DNA of 64,000 bases from Streptomyces soli (GCF_003999195.1 NZ_RJVR01000120.1:43435-107434); one strand, 5' to 3'; counted from the stretch's first letter, positions 49,823-61,155 are shown. Translations and numbers: made by a program. Notes: generated by a model not told the origin, from the sequence alone.

Positions 49823-50650
49823 ATGGCTTTCATCACCTTCAAAAACGAGACCACGATTTTCTACAAGGACTGGGGAAGCGGTCAGCCGGTCGTGTTCAGC
49901 CATGGCTGGCCGCTGAATGCCGATGCCTGGGATCCGCAGTCCCGACTGCTGGCGGAGAACGGCTTCCGCGCGATCGCCCATGACCGCCGCGGACACGGCC
50001 GCTCCGGACAGCCGTGGGAAGGCAACGACCTCGACACGTACGCCGACGACCTCGCGGAGTTGCTCGAAGCCCTGGACCTGCGCGATGTGATCCTGGTCGG
50101 CCACTCGACCGGCGGCGGCGAGGTGACGCGCTACATCGGCCGCCACGGCACCGGCCGGGTCGCCAAGGCGGTCCTGCTCAGCGCGATCCCGCCGCTGATG
50201 CTCAAGACCGACGCCAACCCGGAGGGCCTGCCGATCGAGGTCTTCGACGAGCTCCGGGCGGGTGTCGCGGGCGACCGCTCGCAGTTCTACCAGGACCTCA
50301 GCGCGGCCTTCTACGGTGCCAACCGGCCCGACTCAAAGGTGTCCCAGGGCACGCGTGACGCGTTCTGGCTGTGGTCCATGCAGGTGGGGATCAAGGGTGC
50401 GTACGACTGCGTCAAGGCGTTCTCCGAGACCGACCTGACGGAGGACCTGGGGCGATTCGACATTCCCACCCTGATCGCGCACGGCGATGACGACCAGATC
50501 GTGCCCATCGTGGCATCGGCCCGAAAGTCCTCGGAACTCGTCAAGGACGCCACCTTGAAGGTCTACCCGGGAGCCCCGCACGGCCTGTCGATGGTCGCTC
50601 CGTACAAGGACGTCTTCAATGCCGATCTGCTGGCCTTCGCGCGCAGCTGA
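49823..50650 (+). CDS. Alpha/beta hydrolase, non-haem haloperoxidase/arylesterase type
   Basis: This 275-residue cofactor-free hydrolase is of the bromoperoxidase-A2/arylesterase family. [15 protein letters not shown] provides the oxyanion region. Nucleophile Ser95 lies in VGHSTGGGE, the acid in [10 protein letters not shown] (about 228) and the His in GAPHGLSMV (about 257). Members hydrolyse esters and can form peracids in the presence of peroxide and acetate. A GGGAGGGAAAGGA ribosome region precedes ATG 49823. It is monocistronic. Confidence 0.9.
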   Translation: MAFITFKNETTIFYKDWGSGQPVVFSHGWPLNADAWDPQSRLLAENGFRAIAHDRRGHGRSGQPWEGNDLDTYADDLAELLEALDLRDVILVGHSTGGGEVTRYIGRHGTGRVAKAVLLSAIPPLMLKTDANPEGLPIEVFDELRAGVAGDRSQFYQDLSAAFYGANRPDSKVSQGTRDAFWLWSMQVGIKGAYDCVKAFSETDLTEDLGRFDIPTLIAHGDDDQIVPIVASARKSSELVKDATLKVYPGAPHGLSMVAPYKDVFNADLLAFARS

Positions 50651-50704
50651 CCCGGGACAGCATGCCGGTCCGACTGCGACGCCCTCTGGAGAGCCACATC
50701 CCGC

Positions 50705-50971
50705 TCACCGGGTGCCGGCAGGCTTGGCGAATACGCGGCGGTGCGACCCGCGGAGGATTCCCATGAGCAAGCATGAATTCTGCGGAACAGTCACTCTACG
50801 AGCCGGGAAGCGGAGTGGCGTGGCAGTACCACCGCCGCCCTCGTTGGGCTGCGCTCCGGCACTGCCACTGCATGCGCTCGCCCCCAGCAATACCGCACCG
50901 ACCCCCGCCGCGAGCCAGCCCTTCCTCGCGGCGTTCGCCGCACGTACCGTGATCAACTTAAGTCCCCCCAC
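50705..50971 (-). CDS. Possible small lipoprotein or lipoprotein remnant
   Basis: This is an 88-residue frame with a basic N-terminus, a hydrophobic stretch (GWLAAGVGAVLLGASAC) and a lipobox-like LGASAC at about residue 35. The rest is short and unrecognised, so it may be the start of a lost lipoprotein gene. Confidence 0.3.
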   Translation of the reverse strand: MGGLKLITVRAANAARKGWLAAGVGAVLLGASACSGSAGAQPNEGGGGTATPLRFPARRVTVPQNSCLLMGILRGSHRRVFAKPAGTR

Positions 50972-51643
50972 CTCGGATGCCGCTGCTAATAGGAATACGC
51001 GTCGACCCGAGCACTCGGTTGCCGCCGTTGCGAAGCTGATACGACCGCCGGCCGAACGAAGCGACCTCGTCCCGTAAGACCGCCTATCGCCCCTGGATCA
51101 GTAGCCGAGAATAGGAGACATCCGCACTTCCGGAGATCGTGGCCGAGCGCACGGGCACCGACGCGCCGGTCCACATGCCGGAGGACCAACCAGACCCCGT
51201 TGTGCAGTTGACGGCTACCCGGCTGCAGCGGAAGCGCCGACTTCGAGGAGGTGGCGGTTGAAGAAGCGCTCTGAGCTGTCCAGCTCGAACGCGGATATGC
51301 CCGCGTGGCGGCCGGGGTTGGCGTGGCGAAGGTCCCCGAAGAGCGCGGTCTCAGGCGGGATCCGGATCGATCGATGCTGATGCCGCGGCCCTGTGGTTGG
51401 GCAAGCGCCGGGCCTACTCACCCTCCCGACATGCTCCAGCACTGTCCATGTCGGCCGCCGACACCAGCCGCAAGTATGAAGTGGAACCGACCCACATACC
51501 GATACCGCCCAGCGGCTCCTACGGTTCGGGCAAAACACCACAGCGGGACACCACCGCCGCCCGCGGCGGTGTCGGGAGAGCAGCCGAACGGACAGGCCGC
51601 CTCCCGCCGCCCGATGGCGACAGACCCTCAGGAGCCGGCCACC
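50972..51643. other. Leader region of the liv operon
   Basis: No gene was recognised. On the minus strand near 51215-51300, GISAFELDSSERFFNRHLLE is a protein-like C-terminal scrap. The rest should contain the promoter of the branched-chain amino-acid operon. Confidence 0.4.
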
Positions 51644-52891
51644 ATGCGTTTCAGCCAGACGAACACCAGATCAAAATCCGCCGTCGCTATCGCCGCTGTC
51701 GCCGCTGTCGCCGCGGGCACCCTACTGGCCGGCTGCGCCGCCGCCGGGACCGCGGGCTCGGACGGCGCAGCCTCCGCCGGCAGTTCGGCGAGCGCTCCGG
51801 TGAAGGTGGGGCTGGTCTACTCCCGCAGCGGGCTGCTCGCTGCCTACGGCGCGCAGTACGAGCAGGGCTTCAAGGCCGGCCTGGACTACGCCACGCATGG
51901 CACCGGAAAGGCCGGCGGCCACACCATCGAGGTCACCGAACAGGACGACGCAGGTGACCCGGCGAAGGCCGTCGCCGACGCGAAGGGTCTGATGGGTAAG
52001 GGCTACAAGATCATCGCGGGGACCACCGACTCCGGAGTCGCCCTGCAGATGGCCCCGTTGGCCGCGCAGAACCAGGTGCTGTACATCGACGGTGCGGCGG
52101 CCACTGACGCGATCACCGGCATCAACAAGTACACCTTCCGCTCGGGGCGGCAGTCCTACCAGGACATCCTCACCGCCGCCGCGATGCTCGGCGACGCCAA
52201 GGGCAGGAAGGTCACGGTAGTGGCCCAGGACACGGCCTTCGGGCAGGCCAACGTGGCGGCGGTGAAGGCGGTGCTCGGGGCGAAGGGCGCGAGTGTGGGA
52301 TCCGTGCTCGCGCCGCCCAGCGCGACCGATCTCACCCCCTTCGCCCAGCAGGTCAAGTCGGGCAAGCCCAGCCTGGTCTTCGTCGCCTGGGCCGGAGCCA
52401 CCGCTCCCGCGCTGTGGACGGCGATGAACCAGCAGGGAGTCCTCAACTCCACGAAGGTGGTCACCGGGATGGCCGGCACCGCCTCCTACCCGGTCTTCGG
52501 GGCCGGTGGGAGCAAACTGTCCTTCCTTGCCCACTACTTCCCGGGCGCGGGCGGGGGCAATGCGGTTGAGACAGCGATGATCAAGGGCATCACCAAGGCG
52601 GGCGGCACGCCCGACCTGTTCAGCCCGGACGGCTTCACCGCGGCGCAGATGATCGTGCACGCCATTGAGTCCGGCAGCGCCACCGACACCTCAGCGATGG
52701 TCAAGGCGCTGGAGGGCTGGAGCTTCGACGGGGTCAAGGGCGCCGAGCAGGTCCGCGCTCAGGACCACGCCCTGCTCCAGCCGATGTTCGAGGCCAACCT
52801 GACCGGCTCCGGCGCCACGGCCAAGCCGAAGCTGGTCAAGTCCTTCCCGATGTCTGCGGTCGCGCCGCCGGTGAAGAAGATGGCAGGCTGA
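51644..52891 (+). CDS. livK: Branched-chain amino-acid ABC transporter, substrate-binding lipoprotein
   Basis: This is a 415-residue type-I periplasmic-binding-fold lipoprotein. ATG at 51644 has AGGAG upstream. The signal sequence ends in the lipobox TLLAGCAA, so the mature protein is lipid-anchored outside the membrane. Ligand-fold landmarks are VKVGLVYSRSGLLAAYG, EQDDAGDPAKAVADAKGL and KVTVVAQDTAFGQANVAAVK. It is the first gene of a livKGFHM-type operon and delivers its ligand to the permease pair. The true ligand (Leu/Ile/Val, another amino acid, an amide or a small acid) cannot be read from the sequence. Confidence 0.88.
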   Translation: MRFSQTNTRSKSAVAIAAVAAVAAGTLLAGCAAAGTAGSDGAASAGSSASAPVKVGLVYSRSGLLAAYGAQYEQGFKAGLDYATHGTGKAGGHTIEVTEQDDAGDPAKAVADAKGLMGKGYKIIAGTTDSGVALQMAPLAAQNQVLYIDGAAATDAITGINKYTFRSGRQSYQDILTAAAMLGDAKGRKVTVVAQDTAFGQANVAAVKAVLGAKGASVGSVLAPPSATDLTPFAQQVKSGKPSLVFVAWAGATAPALWTAMNQQGVLNSTKVVTGMAGTASYPVFGAGGSKLSFLAHYFPGAGGGNAVETAMIKGITKAGGTPDLFSPDGFTAAQMIVHAIESGSATDTSAMVKALEGWSFDGVKGAEQVRAQDHALLQPMFEANLTGSGATAKPKLVKSFPMSAVAPPVKKMAG

Positions 52892-52894
52892 ACC

Positions 52895-53697
52895 ATGGCT
52901 CCCCGGAACGCAACGGCACCCGCCGTCGCCGAGGGCGCGGCGACCGGGGCGACGACCGCCGCCCCTGTCCTGCGTCTGAGCGGTGTCGGCTGGGCGGTGG
53001 GCGGCGCCACCATCCTGCAGGGCGTCTCCCTGGACGTCTATGAAGGCGAGTTCCTGGCCTTCATCGGCCCCAACGGCGCCGGCAAGACCTCTCTGTTCAA
53101 CCTGATCAGCGGGCTCAACAAGGCCACCAGCGGCACCGTCGAGCTGGACGGCACCGACGTCACGGCCGAGTCCGTGTCCACGCGTGCCCGGCGCGGTCTG
53201 GGCCGAACCTTCCAGACCTCCAGCCTCTGGCCCGCGATGACCGTGGCCGAGCACATCCGGCTGGCCGCGCAGGCAGCCACGGGCGGCTCGTACGGGTTCT
53301 GGCGCCGGGCAGGGCGGTACTCGGAACAGGTGGCCCGGACCCTGGAGCGCACCGGCCTCGCCCACCGCGCCGACACGCTTGCCGGATCGCTGTCCCACGG
53401 TGAGAAGCGCAAGCTCGAACTGGCCGTCCTGCTGGTCGGCGAACCTCGGCTGATGCTGCTGGACGAGCCAATGGCCGGCGTGAGCGCCGAGGAGGTGCCC
53501 ACCCTGACCGAGCTCATCCGCTCCCTGCACCGCGACGAGGGCCGCACCGTGCTCATGGTGGAGCACCACATGGACGTTCTGCTGGGTCTGGCCGACCGGC
53601 TCGCCGTGATGCATCACGGCACCCTGCTGGCCCTGGACACACCCCAGGCCGTGATGGCCGACACCACCGTCCAGCAGGCATACCTCGGGGAGGCGCT

Positions 53698-53701
<4 letters not shown>
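52895..53701 (+). CDS. livG: ABC transporter ATPase LivG
   Basis: This 268-residue nucleotide-binding subunit has Walker A GPNGAGKTS (58-66), signature LSHGEKRKLELAVLL, Walker B RLMLLDEPMAG followed by the LivG-type VSAEE, and the switch His in MVEHHMD. It energises amino-acid import through LivH/LivM. It starts three bases after livK ends, and its stop overlaps livF by four bases. Confidence 0.92.
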
Positions 53702-54557
<856 letters not shown>

Positions 54558-54558
<1 letters not shown>

Positions 54559-55445
54559 TGGCCACGATCGTGCTGCTCACTTGCACCGGACTGGGACTGG
54601 GCGCGCTGTACTTCCTGGTGGCCTCCGGCCTCTCGCTGATCTTCGGTCTGATGGACGTGCTGAACTTCGCCCATGGGGCCCTGCTCTCCATCGGCGCGTA
54701 CGGTGCCTGGTGGGCCGCCAGCGGGAACCTCCCCGGAGCCGGCCGGAGCGGATTCGGCTTCGTCCTGGCGGTGGCCTTCGGCACGGCGGTCGGCACCCTC
54801 GCCGCGGTCCTCCTCGAACTGGCCGTCATCCGCCCCCTCTATACCCGACCTCGCGAACAGATCCTCGCCACCGTAGGCGTGGGCCTGGCCGCTCCGGCAC
54901 TGCTCTCGGCGATCTGGGGCTCCGACGCCCGCACCTTCCCCGGCCCCGCGGCGCTCTCCGGCACCTTTCCGCTGCTCGGCGCGGCCATACCGGTCAACCG
55001 ACTGGTGCTCGTCGCCGCCGCGTTGGTAGTGCTGGTGGCCCTCAGGCTCTTCCTCGGCCGGACCCGCCACGGCCTCGTCGTCCGTGCCGGCGTCGAGGAC
55101 CGGGCCATGGTCACCGCCCTTGGCATCGACGTGCGCAAGGCGTTCACCCTGGTCTTCGCCATCGGCGGCGCCGCTGCCGCCCTCGCCGGCGCGCTCGGCG
55201 GCCTGTACTTCGGCTCGGTCGACCCCGGGCAGGGCACCTCGCTGCTCATCTTCGCGTTTGTCGTCGTGGTGATGGGCGGCATGGGCTCGATCACGGGAGC
55301 CGCGGTGGCCGCCGTCGGCGTCGGCCTCGTCCAGCAGTTCGCCAACTACTACACCGCCGCCGGCCTCGGCGACCTCGCGGTCGTCGTCATGCTCGCCGCA
55401 CTGCTGCTGATCCGGCCGCGCGGACTCACCGGGAGGCTCGCATGA
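54558..55445 (+). CDS. livH: Branched-chain amino-acid ABC permease LivH
   Basis: This 295-residue integral membrane protein has about eight helices. It begins with LVASGLSLIFGLMDVLNFAHGALLSIGAYGA, quoted in parts as LSLIFGLMDVLNFAHG and LLSIGAYGA, the LivH hallmark. The coupling-helix region contains RAGVEDRAMVTALGIDVRKAF. TGATG coupling joins it to livF, and its stop overlaps livM by four bases. Confidence 0.92.
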
Positions 55446-56563
55446 GTACGACCACGCCCACTGCCGAGCCGACCCGGCAGGAGGCCCCCGGCCGGGCGAG
55501 GCCGCGGTCCTCGCCAAGCTGGCTGCGCCGCGCCGGACGCTGGTGGCCCGGCGTGCTCCTGCTCGTCCTGTTTGTCGCCCCGTACAGCGCGCTGCAGGTA
55601 CCGGGCGTGTTCGACGGGCCGATCGGCAGCCCGGGCACTTTGCAACTGCTCGCGCTCTGTCTGGTCTTCGGCGCCCTCGCCACCGGATACGACCTCCTGG
55701 TGGGCCGCCTGGGGCTGCTGTCCTTCGGCCACGCTCTGTACTTCGCCGCCGGCACCTACGCCACCAACACGATCACGCTGGAAGCGGGCCTGCCGTTCGT
55801 CGCGTCCGCCCTGCTCGGACTGCTCGTCGGGGCCGTGCTGGCCGCGCTGCTGGGCTCGGTCAGCCTCCGGGTCACCGGCATCGGCTTCTCCATGGTCACA
55901 CTGGCCTTCGCCCAGGCGGGGTCCATCCTTGTCGAACGGGATCCCGGTGGCATCACCGGGGGTGAGGAGGGCCGAGCGGCGCCGGCGCAGCAGCTGCCCG
56001 CCTCCCTGGTCGGCATCCAGCACACCGCCAACCTCTACTGGATCGCCCTGGCCTACCTGGTGATCACCCTCGTCGCCGTGCACTGGGCGGTCCGCTCGCC
56101 CACTGGACGGGTCTGGGAGGGCATCAAGGAGAACGAGCGACGGGTCGAGGTACTGGGCCTACGTCCGTACGGCTTCAAGTTGCTCGCCTTTGTCCTGGCC
56201 GGGACCCTGGCGGCGCTCGGCGGAATCGTCTACCTGCTGCTCACCGGGGGCGCCACACCGCAGACCACCACCTCGGACTTCACGCTGTCGCTCCTGGTGA
56301 TGGTGGTCCTGGGCGGTTCCGGCAGCCGCTGGGGACCGCTGATCGGCGGCGTCCTCTACACCTGGGCCGACCACCGGCTGGGCGACCTGGCCGGCTCCGG
56401 AAGCGTGGCCGGGCTTCCGGCGGCGTTGCGGGTACCGCTCTCGCAGCCGATGTTCCTGCTCGGCGCGATCTTCGTCGTCGTGGTCTACGTGCTGCCGGGC
56501 GGCGTGGTACGGCTGCCCGGGCACCTGCGCGAGGCGCGGACGAGCAAGCGGTCGCCCGGATAG
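55442..56563 (+). CDS. livM: Branched-chain amino-acid ABC permease LivM
   Basis: This 373-residue permease partner of LivH has about nine helices and the landmarks YDLLVGRLGLLSFGHALYF, GIGFSMVTLAFAQ, GITGGEEG and IKENERRVEVLGL. ATG at 55442 overlaps livH (ATGA). It is the last gene of the operon, and a perfect hairpin follows at 56606. Confidence 0.92.
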   Translation: MSTTTPTAEPTRQEAPGRARPRSSPSWLRRAGRWWPGVLLLVLFVAPYSALQVPGVFDGPIGSPGTLQLLALCLVFGALATGYDLLVGRLGLLSFGHALYFAAGTYATNTITLEAGLPFVASALLGLLVGAVLAALLGSVSLRVTGIGFSMVTLAFAQAGSILVERDPGGITGGEEGRAAPAQQLPASLVGIQHTANLYWIALAYLVITLVAVHWAVRSPTGRVWEGIKENERRVEVLGLRPYGFKLLAFVLAGTLAALGGIVYLLLTGGATPQTTTSDFTLSLLVMVVLGGSGSRWGPLIGGVLYTWADHRLGDLAGSGSVAGLPAALRVPLSQPMFLLGAIFVVVVYVLPGGVVRLPGHLREARTSKRSPG

Positions 56564-56605
56564 GCGGGGGCGGCGCGAAAGAAGCCCGACGCGGCCCCGG
56601 CTCCT

Positions 56606-56644
56606 GCGTCCGAACCCCGCCCGCCGCGGGCGGGGTTCGGACGC
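56606..56644. terminator. Perfect 18-bp hairpin between the liv operon and the PucR gene
   Basis: GCGTCCGAACCCCGCCCG (56606-56623) pairs perfectly with 56627-56644 around CCG. A second hairpin, GTGCCCCCG/CGGGGGCAC (56691-56717), stands closer to the PucR stop. Together they insulate the convergent units. Confidence 0.82.
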
Positions 56645-56726
56645 GCGCCGCCTTGGCTGCCACGATCAGCCGGTGTGCGTGAGCCCCGGCGTGCCCCCGC
56701 CCTGCGGACGGGGGCACGGACGCTGA

Positions 56727-58652
56727 TCAGTGGTGGCCCGCGAACAGGCGTAGGCGCAGAGCGAGTTGGAGTTCCAGGGCCCTGTCCGGGTCGTCCCAGC
56801 CCTTTCCCAGCAGGGCTTCCACCCGGTCCAGCCGCTGTACGACGGTGTTGACGTGTACGTGCAGCTGGTCTTTGGCCCGGGTAAGGCTGCCGCCGCAGGC
56901 GAAGTAGACGGCCAGGGTGTGGACGAGTTCGGTGCCGCGGCGGGCGTCGTAGTCCAGGAGGGGGCCGAGCGCGGTGGTGATGAATCCGTCGACGTCGTGT
57001 GCGTTGCCGAGCAGTACACCGAGGAAGCCGAGGTCGGCGGCGTCGGCGCCATCGCCGGTGCGATCCAGCACATGAAGGGCGCGAAGACAGCGGACGGCCT
57101 CGGCGTGACCGGCAGCGAGGGCCAGCGGCCCAGCAGCGGGGCCGGCGGCGGCTACCGTGACAGGCGCGGCCATAAGGTGGGTGAGCTGCGCCGCGGCGGC
57201 CCGGGCGGCCTCGCCAGGCGCCGTCCCGTCATATGGCAGCAGCATGACGACCGTCTCGGCGTGCTCGGTGCTGATCCCGTCCCGGCCGAAGAGATACTGC
57301 CGGGCGGTCGCTGTCAGCTTGGCCCGTGCCGGGACGGCGGTTTCGGCGACGAGCAGCAGGTGCGAACGGTCCAGATCGGTGCCGAGCCGGCGGCCCCGTT
57401 CGACCAGCCCGTCCGGGTCGCGGTCAGGGGCGGTGAGCAGATCGGTGAGGAGTTCCCCGCGGATGCGGTTCTCGGCCTCGGCGACCGAACGGCGGAACAG
57501 CAGGAGCAGCGCGGTGACCACACCCGCGCGTTCGAAGACCCGGCGGTCGGGGTCCTCCAGCCGGGGGCGGGCGTGCAGCACGAGGCTGCCCAGTAGTTCC
57601 GGTCCGGCCAGTACTGCGCAGATCCAGCGGCCGCCACGAGGCACGGCTCGGCCGGCGGCGCGCGAGTCGGCCACCGCGGCAGTCATTTCCGCAGCGGCGA
57701 TGTCCTGGTCGGTGCCGATCCGGGCGAGCCGTTTGCCTTCGTGGTCGTGGACGGTGATGCCACCGCCGAGGAGTTCCGCGACGGCGGCGGCGACAGTGGG
57801 TACCTCACCGCCACGCAGGACGATGTCGGTCAGCCGGTCGTGGGCCTCCTCGGCGCGCTGCATTGCTGCGGAGTGCTCGCGGATGACGGTGTTGGCGTCG
57901 GCGAGTTCGGCCAGGGCGGCATGTGTGTCGGCGAGGGCCTTGGCGGTATCGATGGCGATGGCGGCGTGCGCGGCCAGTGAGTTCAGCAGGGCCACTTCGT
58001 CCGGGGAGAAGTTGCGGGGGGTGCGGTCGGCGGCGAACAGTACGCCGATGACCTTCCCGCCATCGCGGGAACCCAGCAGCAGCGGCACGCCGAGGATGGC
58101 GACCAGCCCCTCCTCCTGTACCCCGGTATCGATGGTGTGGGTGTGGCGGAAGCGCTCGTCGGTGCGGTAGTCCGGGGTGGCGTAGGGGCGGGCCGTCTGC
58201 GCCACCAGGCCGCCGAGACCTCGGCCGAGTTCCAGCCGCAGGATCTGGAACAGCGGGGAGACCGAGCCGTCCGTGACGCGCATGTAGGTGTCCCCGGCCT
58301 CCTCGTCGGGGAGGGTGAGATACGCGGTGTCGGTGCCCAGCAGCATCCGAGCTCTGCGGACGATGGACCGCAGCACGGCATCGAGGTCGCGCAGCGCGGC
58401 GAGGTCCCCGGCGGTATCGAACAGCGCGGCGAGCTCGGCCTCCCTGCGGCGGTGCTGGCCCAGGGTGCGGTGGACGCGCAGGGCAAGCCAGGTCGCGTCC
58501 TCGATCCCGATGAGTTGGTCCGGCTCCGCGTCGGCGGCGCGGGCAGCCGCCAGGGGACCTTCGAGGTCATCAATGGGAGCGCCGTCGGCGAGTAGTTCGA
58601 GCAGACGGCGCAGGGCGGTGGCGATCAATGGTTCGGACATGCTGCTCGCCAT
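56727..58652 (-). CDS. GAF-containing PucR/CdaR-type transcriptional regulator
   Basis: This is a regulator of about 641 residues. A GAF-type sensor domain (about 75-260) contains LLGTDTAYLTLPDEEAGDTY and GVPLLLGSRDGGKVIGVLF. A helical linker and a CdaR GGDEF-like segment follow. The PucR C-terminal helix-turn-helix (last 60 residues) is visible in LTRAKDQLHVHVNTVVQRLD. Family members control catabolism of purines, amino acids and other nitrogen sources. Starts at 58652 and 58640 (MSEPLIATAL) are both possible. It is convergent with the liv operon and is followed on the same strand, upstream, by a 3-hydroxybutyrate-dehydrogenase-like gene it may regulate. Confidence 0.83.
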   Translation of the reverse strand: MASSMSEPLIATALRRLLELLADGAPIDDLEGPLAAARAADAEPDQLIGIEDATWLALRVHRTLGQHRRREAELAALFDTAGDLAALRDLDAVLRSIVRRARMLLGTDTAYLTLPDEEAGDTYMRVTDGSVSPLFQILRLELGRGLGGLVAQTARPYATPDYRTDERFRHTHTIDTGVQEEGLVAILGVPLLLGSRDGGKVIGVLFAADRTPRNFSPDEVALLNSLAAHAAIAIDTAKALADTHAALAELADANTVIREHSAAMQRAEEAHDRLTDIVLRGGEVPTVAAAVAELLGGGITVHDHEGKRLARIGTDQDIAAAEMTAAVADSRAAGRAVPRGGRWICAVLAGPELLGSLVLHARPRLEDPDRRVFERAGVVTALLLLFRRSVAEAENRIRGELLTDLLTAPDRDPDGLVERGRRLGTDLDRSHLLLVAETAVPARAKLTATARQYLFGRDGISTEHAETVVMLLPYDGTAPGEAARAAAAQLTHLMAAPVTVAAAGPAAGPLALAAGHAEAVRCLRALHVLDRTGDGADAADLGFLGVLLGNAHDVDGFITTALGPLLDYDARRGTELVHTLAVYFACGGSLTRAKDQLHVHVNTVVQRLDRVEALLGKGWDDPDRALELQLALRLRLFAGHH

Positions 58653-58976
58653 CGTGGCACGAGGGACGGTAGGGGGTATTACGGGCCGCCTGGCCGGCCG
58701 GAGGGGCTCGGGCAGCATCCGGAGAGTACGCCGGTCAGGACACGGCGGTGCGGTTGCCGCGCCCGGCCCGGCCCGGCCCGGCGTGGCTTCGTTTGCGGTG
58801 GGCCTGGGGCTGGTCGGACGGGTCGTTCGCGGCCATCTCGGCGTCACCTTGGAACATGGCGGGAAGTGCCTCGCGGCCGGCACGCTGCGGGCTCGGCGGT
58901 GCGGCCGCCCGGGCAGGTGGTGGCCCTCGGCCTGCCTTGTGGCATCCGCGCGAGGCGGCGGACGTCGTGGAATCCG
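58653..58976. other. Intergenic with a short CCCGG repeat tract
   Basis: These 324 bases separate the PucR start from the SDR stop. A run of four to five CCCGG/CCGGC units lies around 58760-58785. No gene was recognised. The PucR promoter is expected here. Confidence 0.45.
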
Positions 58977-59780
58977 TCACTGCGCGGTCCAGCCGCCGTC
59001 CAGGGGCAGTGAGGTGCCGGTGACGAAGCCGGCGTACGGACCGCACAGCCACAGCGCGGCCTCGGCGACCTCCTCCGGCTCGATCAACCGCTTGATCGCG
59101 GTGCGCTCCAGCATCACCCGCTCCACCACCTCCGCGGCCGGAATGCCATGGACGAGCGCCTGGTCGGCGATCTGGTCCTCCACCAGCGGGGTGCGGACAT
59201 AGCCCGGATTGATGCAGTTACTGGTCACGCCGTACGGGGCGGCTTCCAGGGCGACCACCTTGCTCAGCCCCTCCAGGGCGTGCTTGGCGGTGACGTACGC
59301 GGACTTGAAGGGGCTGGCACGCAGGCCGTGCACCGAGGAGATGTTGATGACCCGCCCCCAACCGCTCTCGTACATGTGGGGCAGGGTGCGGCGCAGGATC
59401 CGGAACGGGGCTTCGACCATCACGCGCTGGATCAGCGCGAAGCGGTCCGGCGGGAACTCGTGGACCGGGGCGACATGCTGCAGGCCGGCGTTGTTGACCA
59501 CGATGTCCGCGTCGTCCGGCAGGGCATCCACGGCGTCCGGGACGGACAGATCGACCACATGTGCGATGCCGCCGATCTGCTCGGCCACTGCTTCCGCTGC
59601 CTCTGCCGCCCGATCCACCACGTACACCCGGGCACCGGCGGCGGCGAGGGCCGTGGCGCAGGCGCGCCCGATCCCGCTGGCCGCACCGGTGACCAGTGCG
59701 GTGCGCCCGAGCAGGAAACTGTCGCGATCGGGCCTTGAACCGGCGGACGGTCCGTTGCCGGGCTTGTGGGTACTCTCCAT
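58977..59780 (-). CDS. 3-hydroxybutyrate dehydrogenase-like SDR
   Basis: This 267-residue classical SDR has TGAASGIGRACATAL, NNAGLQHVAPVHEFP, the catalytic Ser in ISSVHGLRASPFKSAY with Tyr/Lys in YVTAKHAL, and INPGYVRTPLVEDQI. The GLQHVAPV and VRTPLV segments are hallmarks of D-3-hydroxybutyrate dehydrogenases, which oxidise hydroxybutyrate to acetoacetate with NAD. ATG at 59780 is the best start although its ribosome site is weak. It lies upstream of and co-directional with the PucR-type regulator. Confidence 0.85.
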   Translation of the reverse strand: MESTHKPGNGPSAGSRPDRDSFLLGRTALVTGAASGIGRACATALAAAGARVYVVDRAAEAAEAVAEQIGGIAHVVDLSVPDAVDALPDDADIVVNNAGLQHVAPVHEFPPDRFALIQRVMVEAPFRILRRTLPHMYESGWGRVINISSVHGLRASPFKSAYVTAKHALEGLSKVVALEAAPYGVTSNCINPGYVRTPLVEDQIADQALVHGIPAAEVVERVMLERTAIKRLIEPEEVAEAALWLCGPYAGFVTGTSLPLDGGWTAQ

Positions 59781-59920
59781 GGCTGGAAACGCTATGGAGG
59801 ATCTTGCGTGTGTCCCATGTAATGTACGGCCATAATCTATCGCCCGGACGTAGCGGACCACCCCATCTGATCCCTGCGCCGACCAGGCCTCTGGTCCCGT
59901 GACGACGCGATTCAAGGCCC

Positions 59921-60190
59921 TCACTGGTGGCGATCACGCCAGCGGGCGATCAGGTAGGCCCAGCCATGTCCGCTCCAGGCGGGCGCGGCGTCGTACGGGT
60001 GAGCGGATTCATCCGCCCTCACCGCGACGACGCAACCGGAACCGTCTTGACGGCCACCGCCCGCAATACTGCGGCGTGATCCCAGGGCGACTGGTTCACG
60101 AACTGCTGCAGGGCCTGCATGTCGCCATCGGGCAACCGCTCAGCCATCGGTTGAATCGACATCCTTCGGCCGTCCAGCATCAGCCCACCT
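59921..60190 (-). mobile_element. IS701-family transposase remnant with internal deletion
   Basis: On the minus strand LMLDGRRMSIQPMAERLPDG and MQALQQFVNQSPWDHAAVLR (60186-60019) are the N-terminal region of an IS701-type transposase. Only about 40 bases later GHGWAYLIARWRDRHQ and a stop (59976-59921) look like a transposase C-terminus. The catalytic centre is deleted. Confidence 0.7.
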
Positions 60191-60267
60191 TCACCGGGTT
60201 GCGCGGCCTTCGGCCGCGCTTGTCCTCAATCGTTGGACGGACCCGGTGAACCAACGCGGGCGCCGCA

Positions 60268-61155
60268 CTAGAGGAGTTGGCTGCTCGCCGACTCGGTGAG
60301 CCGGGAGGCGACCACGGCTGCGGCCTGAGGGTCGAACAACAGTGTGTAGTGATTGGTGCCGGGAACCAGTTCGGTGTGCAGGCGCGGGGCGCGCTGCTGC
60401 CAGACTGCGACCAGTTCGGCGGGGAGCAGGCCGGGCGGGGCGCCGAACATGCCTTGGGGGGCGTGCAGAAGCAGGGTGGGCAGGTCGAGGCCGAGCAGCG
60501 CCTTGCTGAGCCTGTCGCCGGCAATGAGCAGGTCCCTGCCGTCCACACGGACGGCCTCCTCGATGACGCGGGAGCGCAAGGCGCCGGGCTCGCCGACGAG
60601 GTCGTAGCGGACGTAGTCCTCCAGACCTTCGCTCCAGTTGTGGGCGAACGCCGGGTGGGCGCGCCAGAAGTCCAAGTAGTCCTCGGGAGTCTGGAAGGTC
60701 TGGCGCAGCCGGGTGAGGGCCGGACCCAGGATCGCCTCCGTCGCGGCGTCCGGGTCGGTGTACTCGGGGACGGGCAGCGGCAGTCCGCCGTCGACCAGGA
60801 CCAGCCGCTCGAACAGGGCGGGCTGTTCGGCGGCGGCGAGCAGAGCGATGTACCCGCCGAGCGAGTGGCCGGTGAGTACCGGACGGGAGCCGCCGAGGTG
60901 GCGGACGCTGGCGAGGACGTCCCCGACGTGCTGGGTCAGGCCGTACGGTCCTGGCAGGCCGTTGCTGGCACCGCGGCCGCGTATGTCGAGGGCGGTCAGG
61001 GACCAGTCCTCGGGAAGGTTGTGCGCGACGGTCTGCCAGGAGACAGCCGAGCCGGTGGTGCCGTGCAGGGCGAGGATGGTGTGCTCGCCGGTGCCCCAGC
61101 GCAGGGCGTGGAGGTCGCCGTCAGGCAGCGGCACGTGGAGTAGTTCGGGTTTCAT
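60268..61155 (-). CDS. Alpha/beta hydrolase
   Basis: This 295-residue alpha/beta hydrolase has ALHGTTGSAVSW for the oxyanion hole, LDIRGRGAS, nucleophile Ser98 in LTGHSLGGY and the catalytic His in PGTNHYTLLF near the C-terminus. ATG at 61155 has AGGACG upstream. The family includes esterases, epoxide and lactone hydrolases. No substrate can be assigned. It is monocistronic, between two transposase relics. Confidence 0.86.
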   Translation of the reverse strand: MKPELLHVPLPDGDLHALRWGTGEHTILALHGTTGSAVSWQTVAHNLPEDWSLTALDIRGRGASNGLPGPYGLTQHVGDVLASVRHLGGSRPVLTGHSLGGYIALLAAAEQPALFERLVLVDGGLPLPVPEYTDPDAATEAILGPALTRLRQTFQTPEDYLDFWRAHPAFAHNWSEGLEDYVRYDLVGEPGALRSRVIEEAVRVDGRDLLIAGDRLSKALLGLDLPTLLLHAPQGMFGAPPGLLPAELVAVWQQRAPRLHTELVPGTNHYTLLFDPQAAAVVASRLTESASSQLL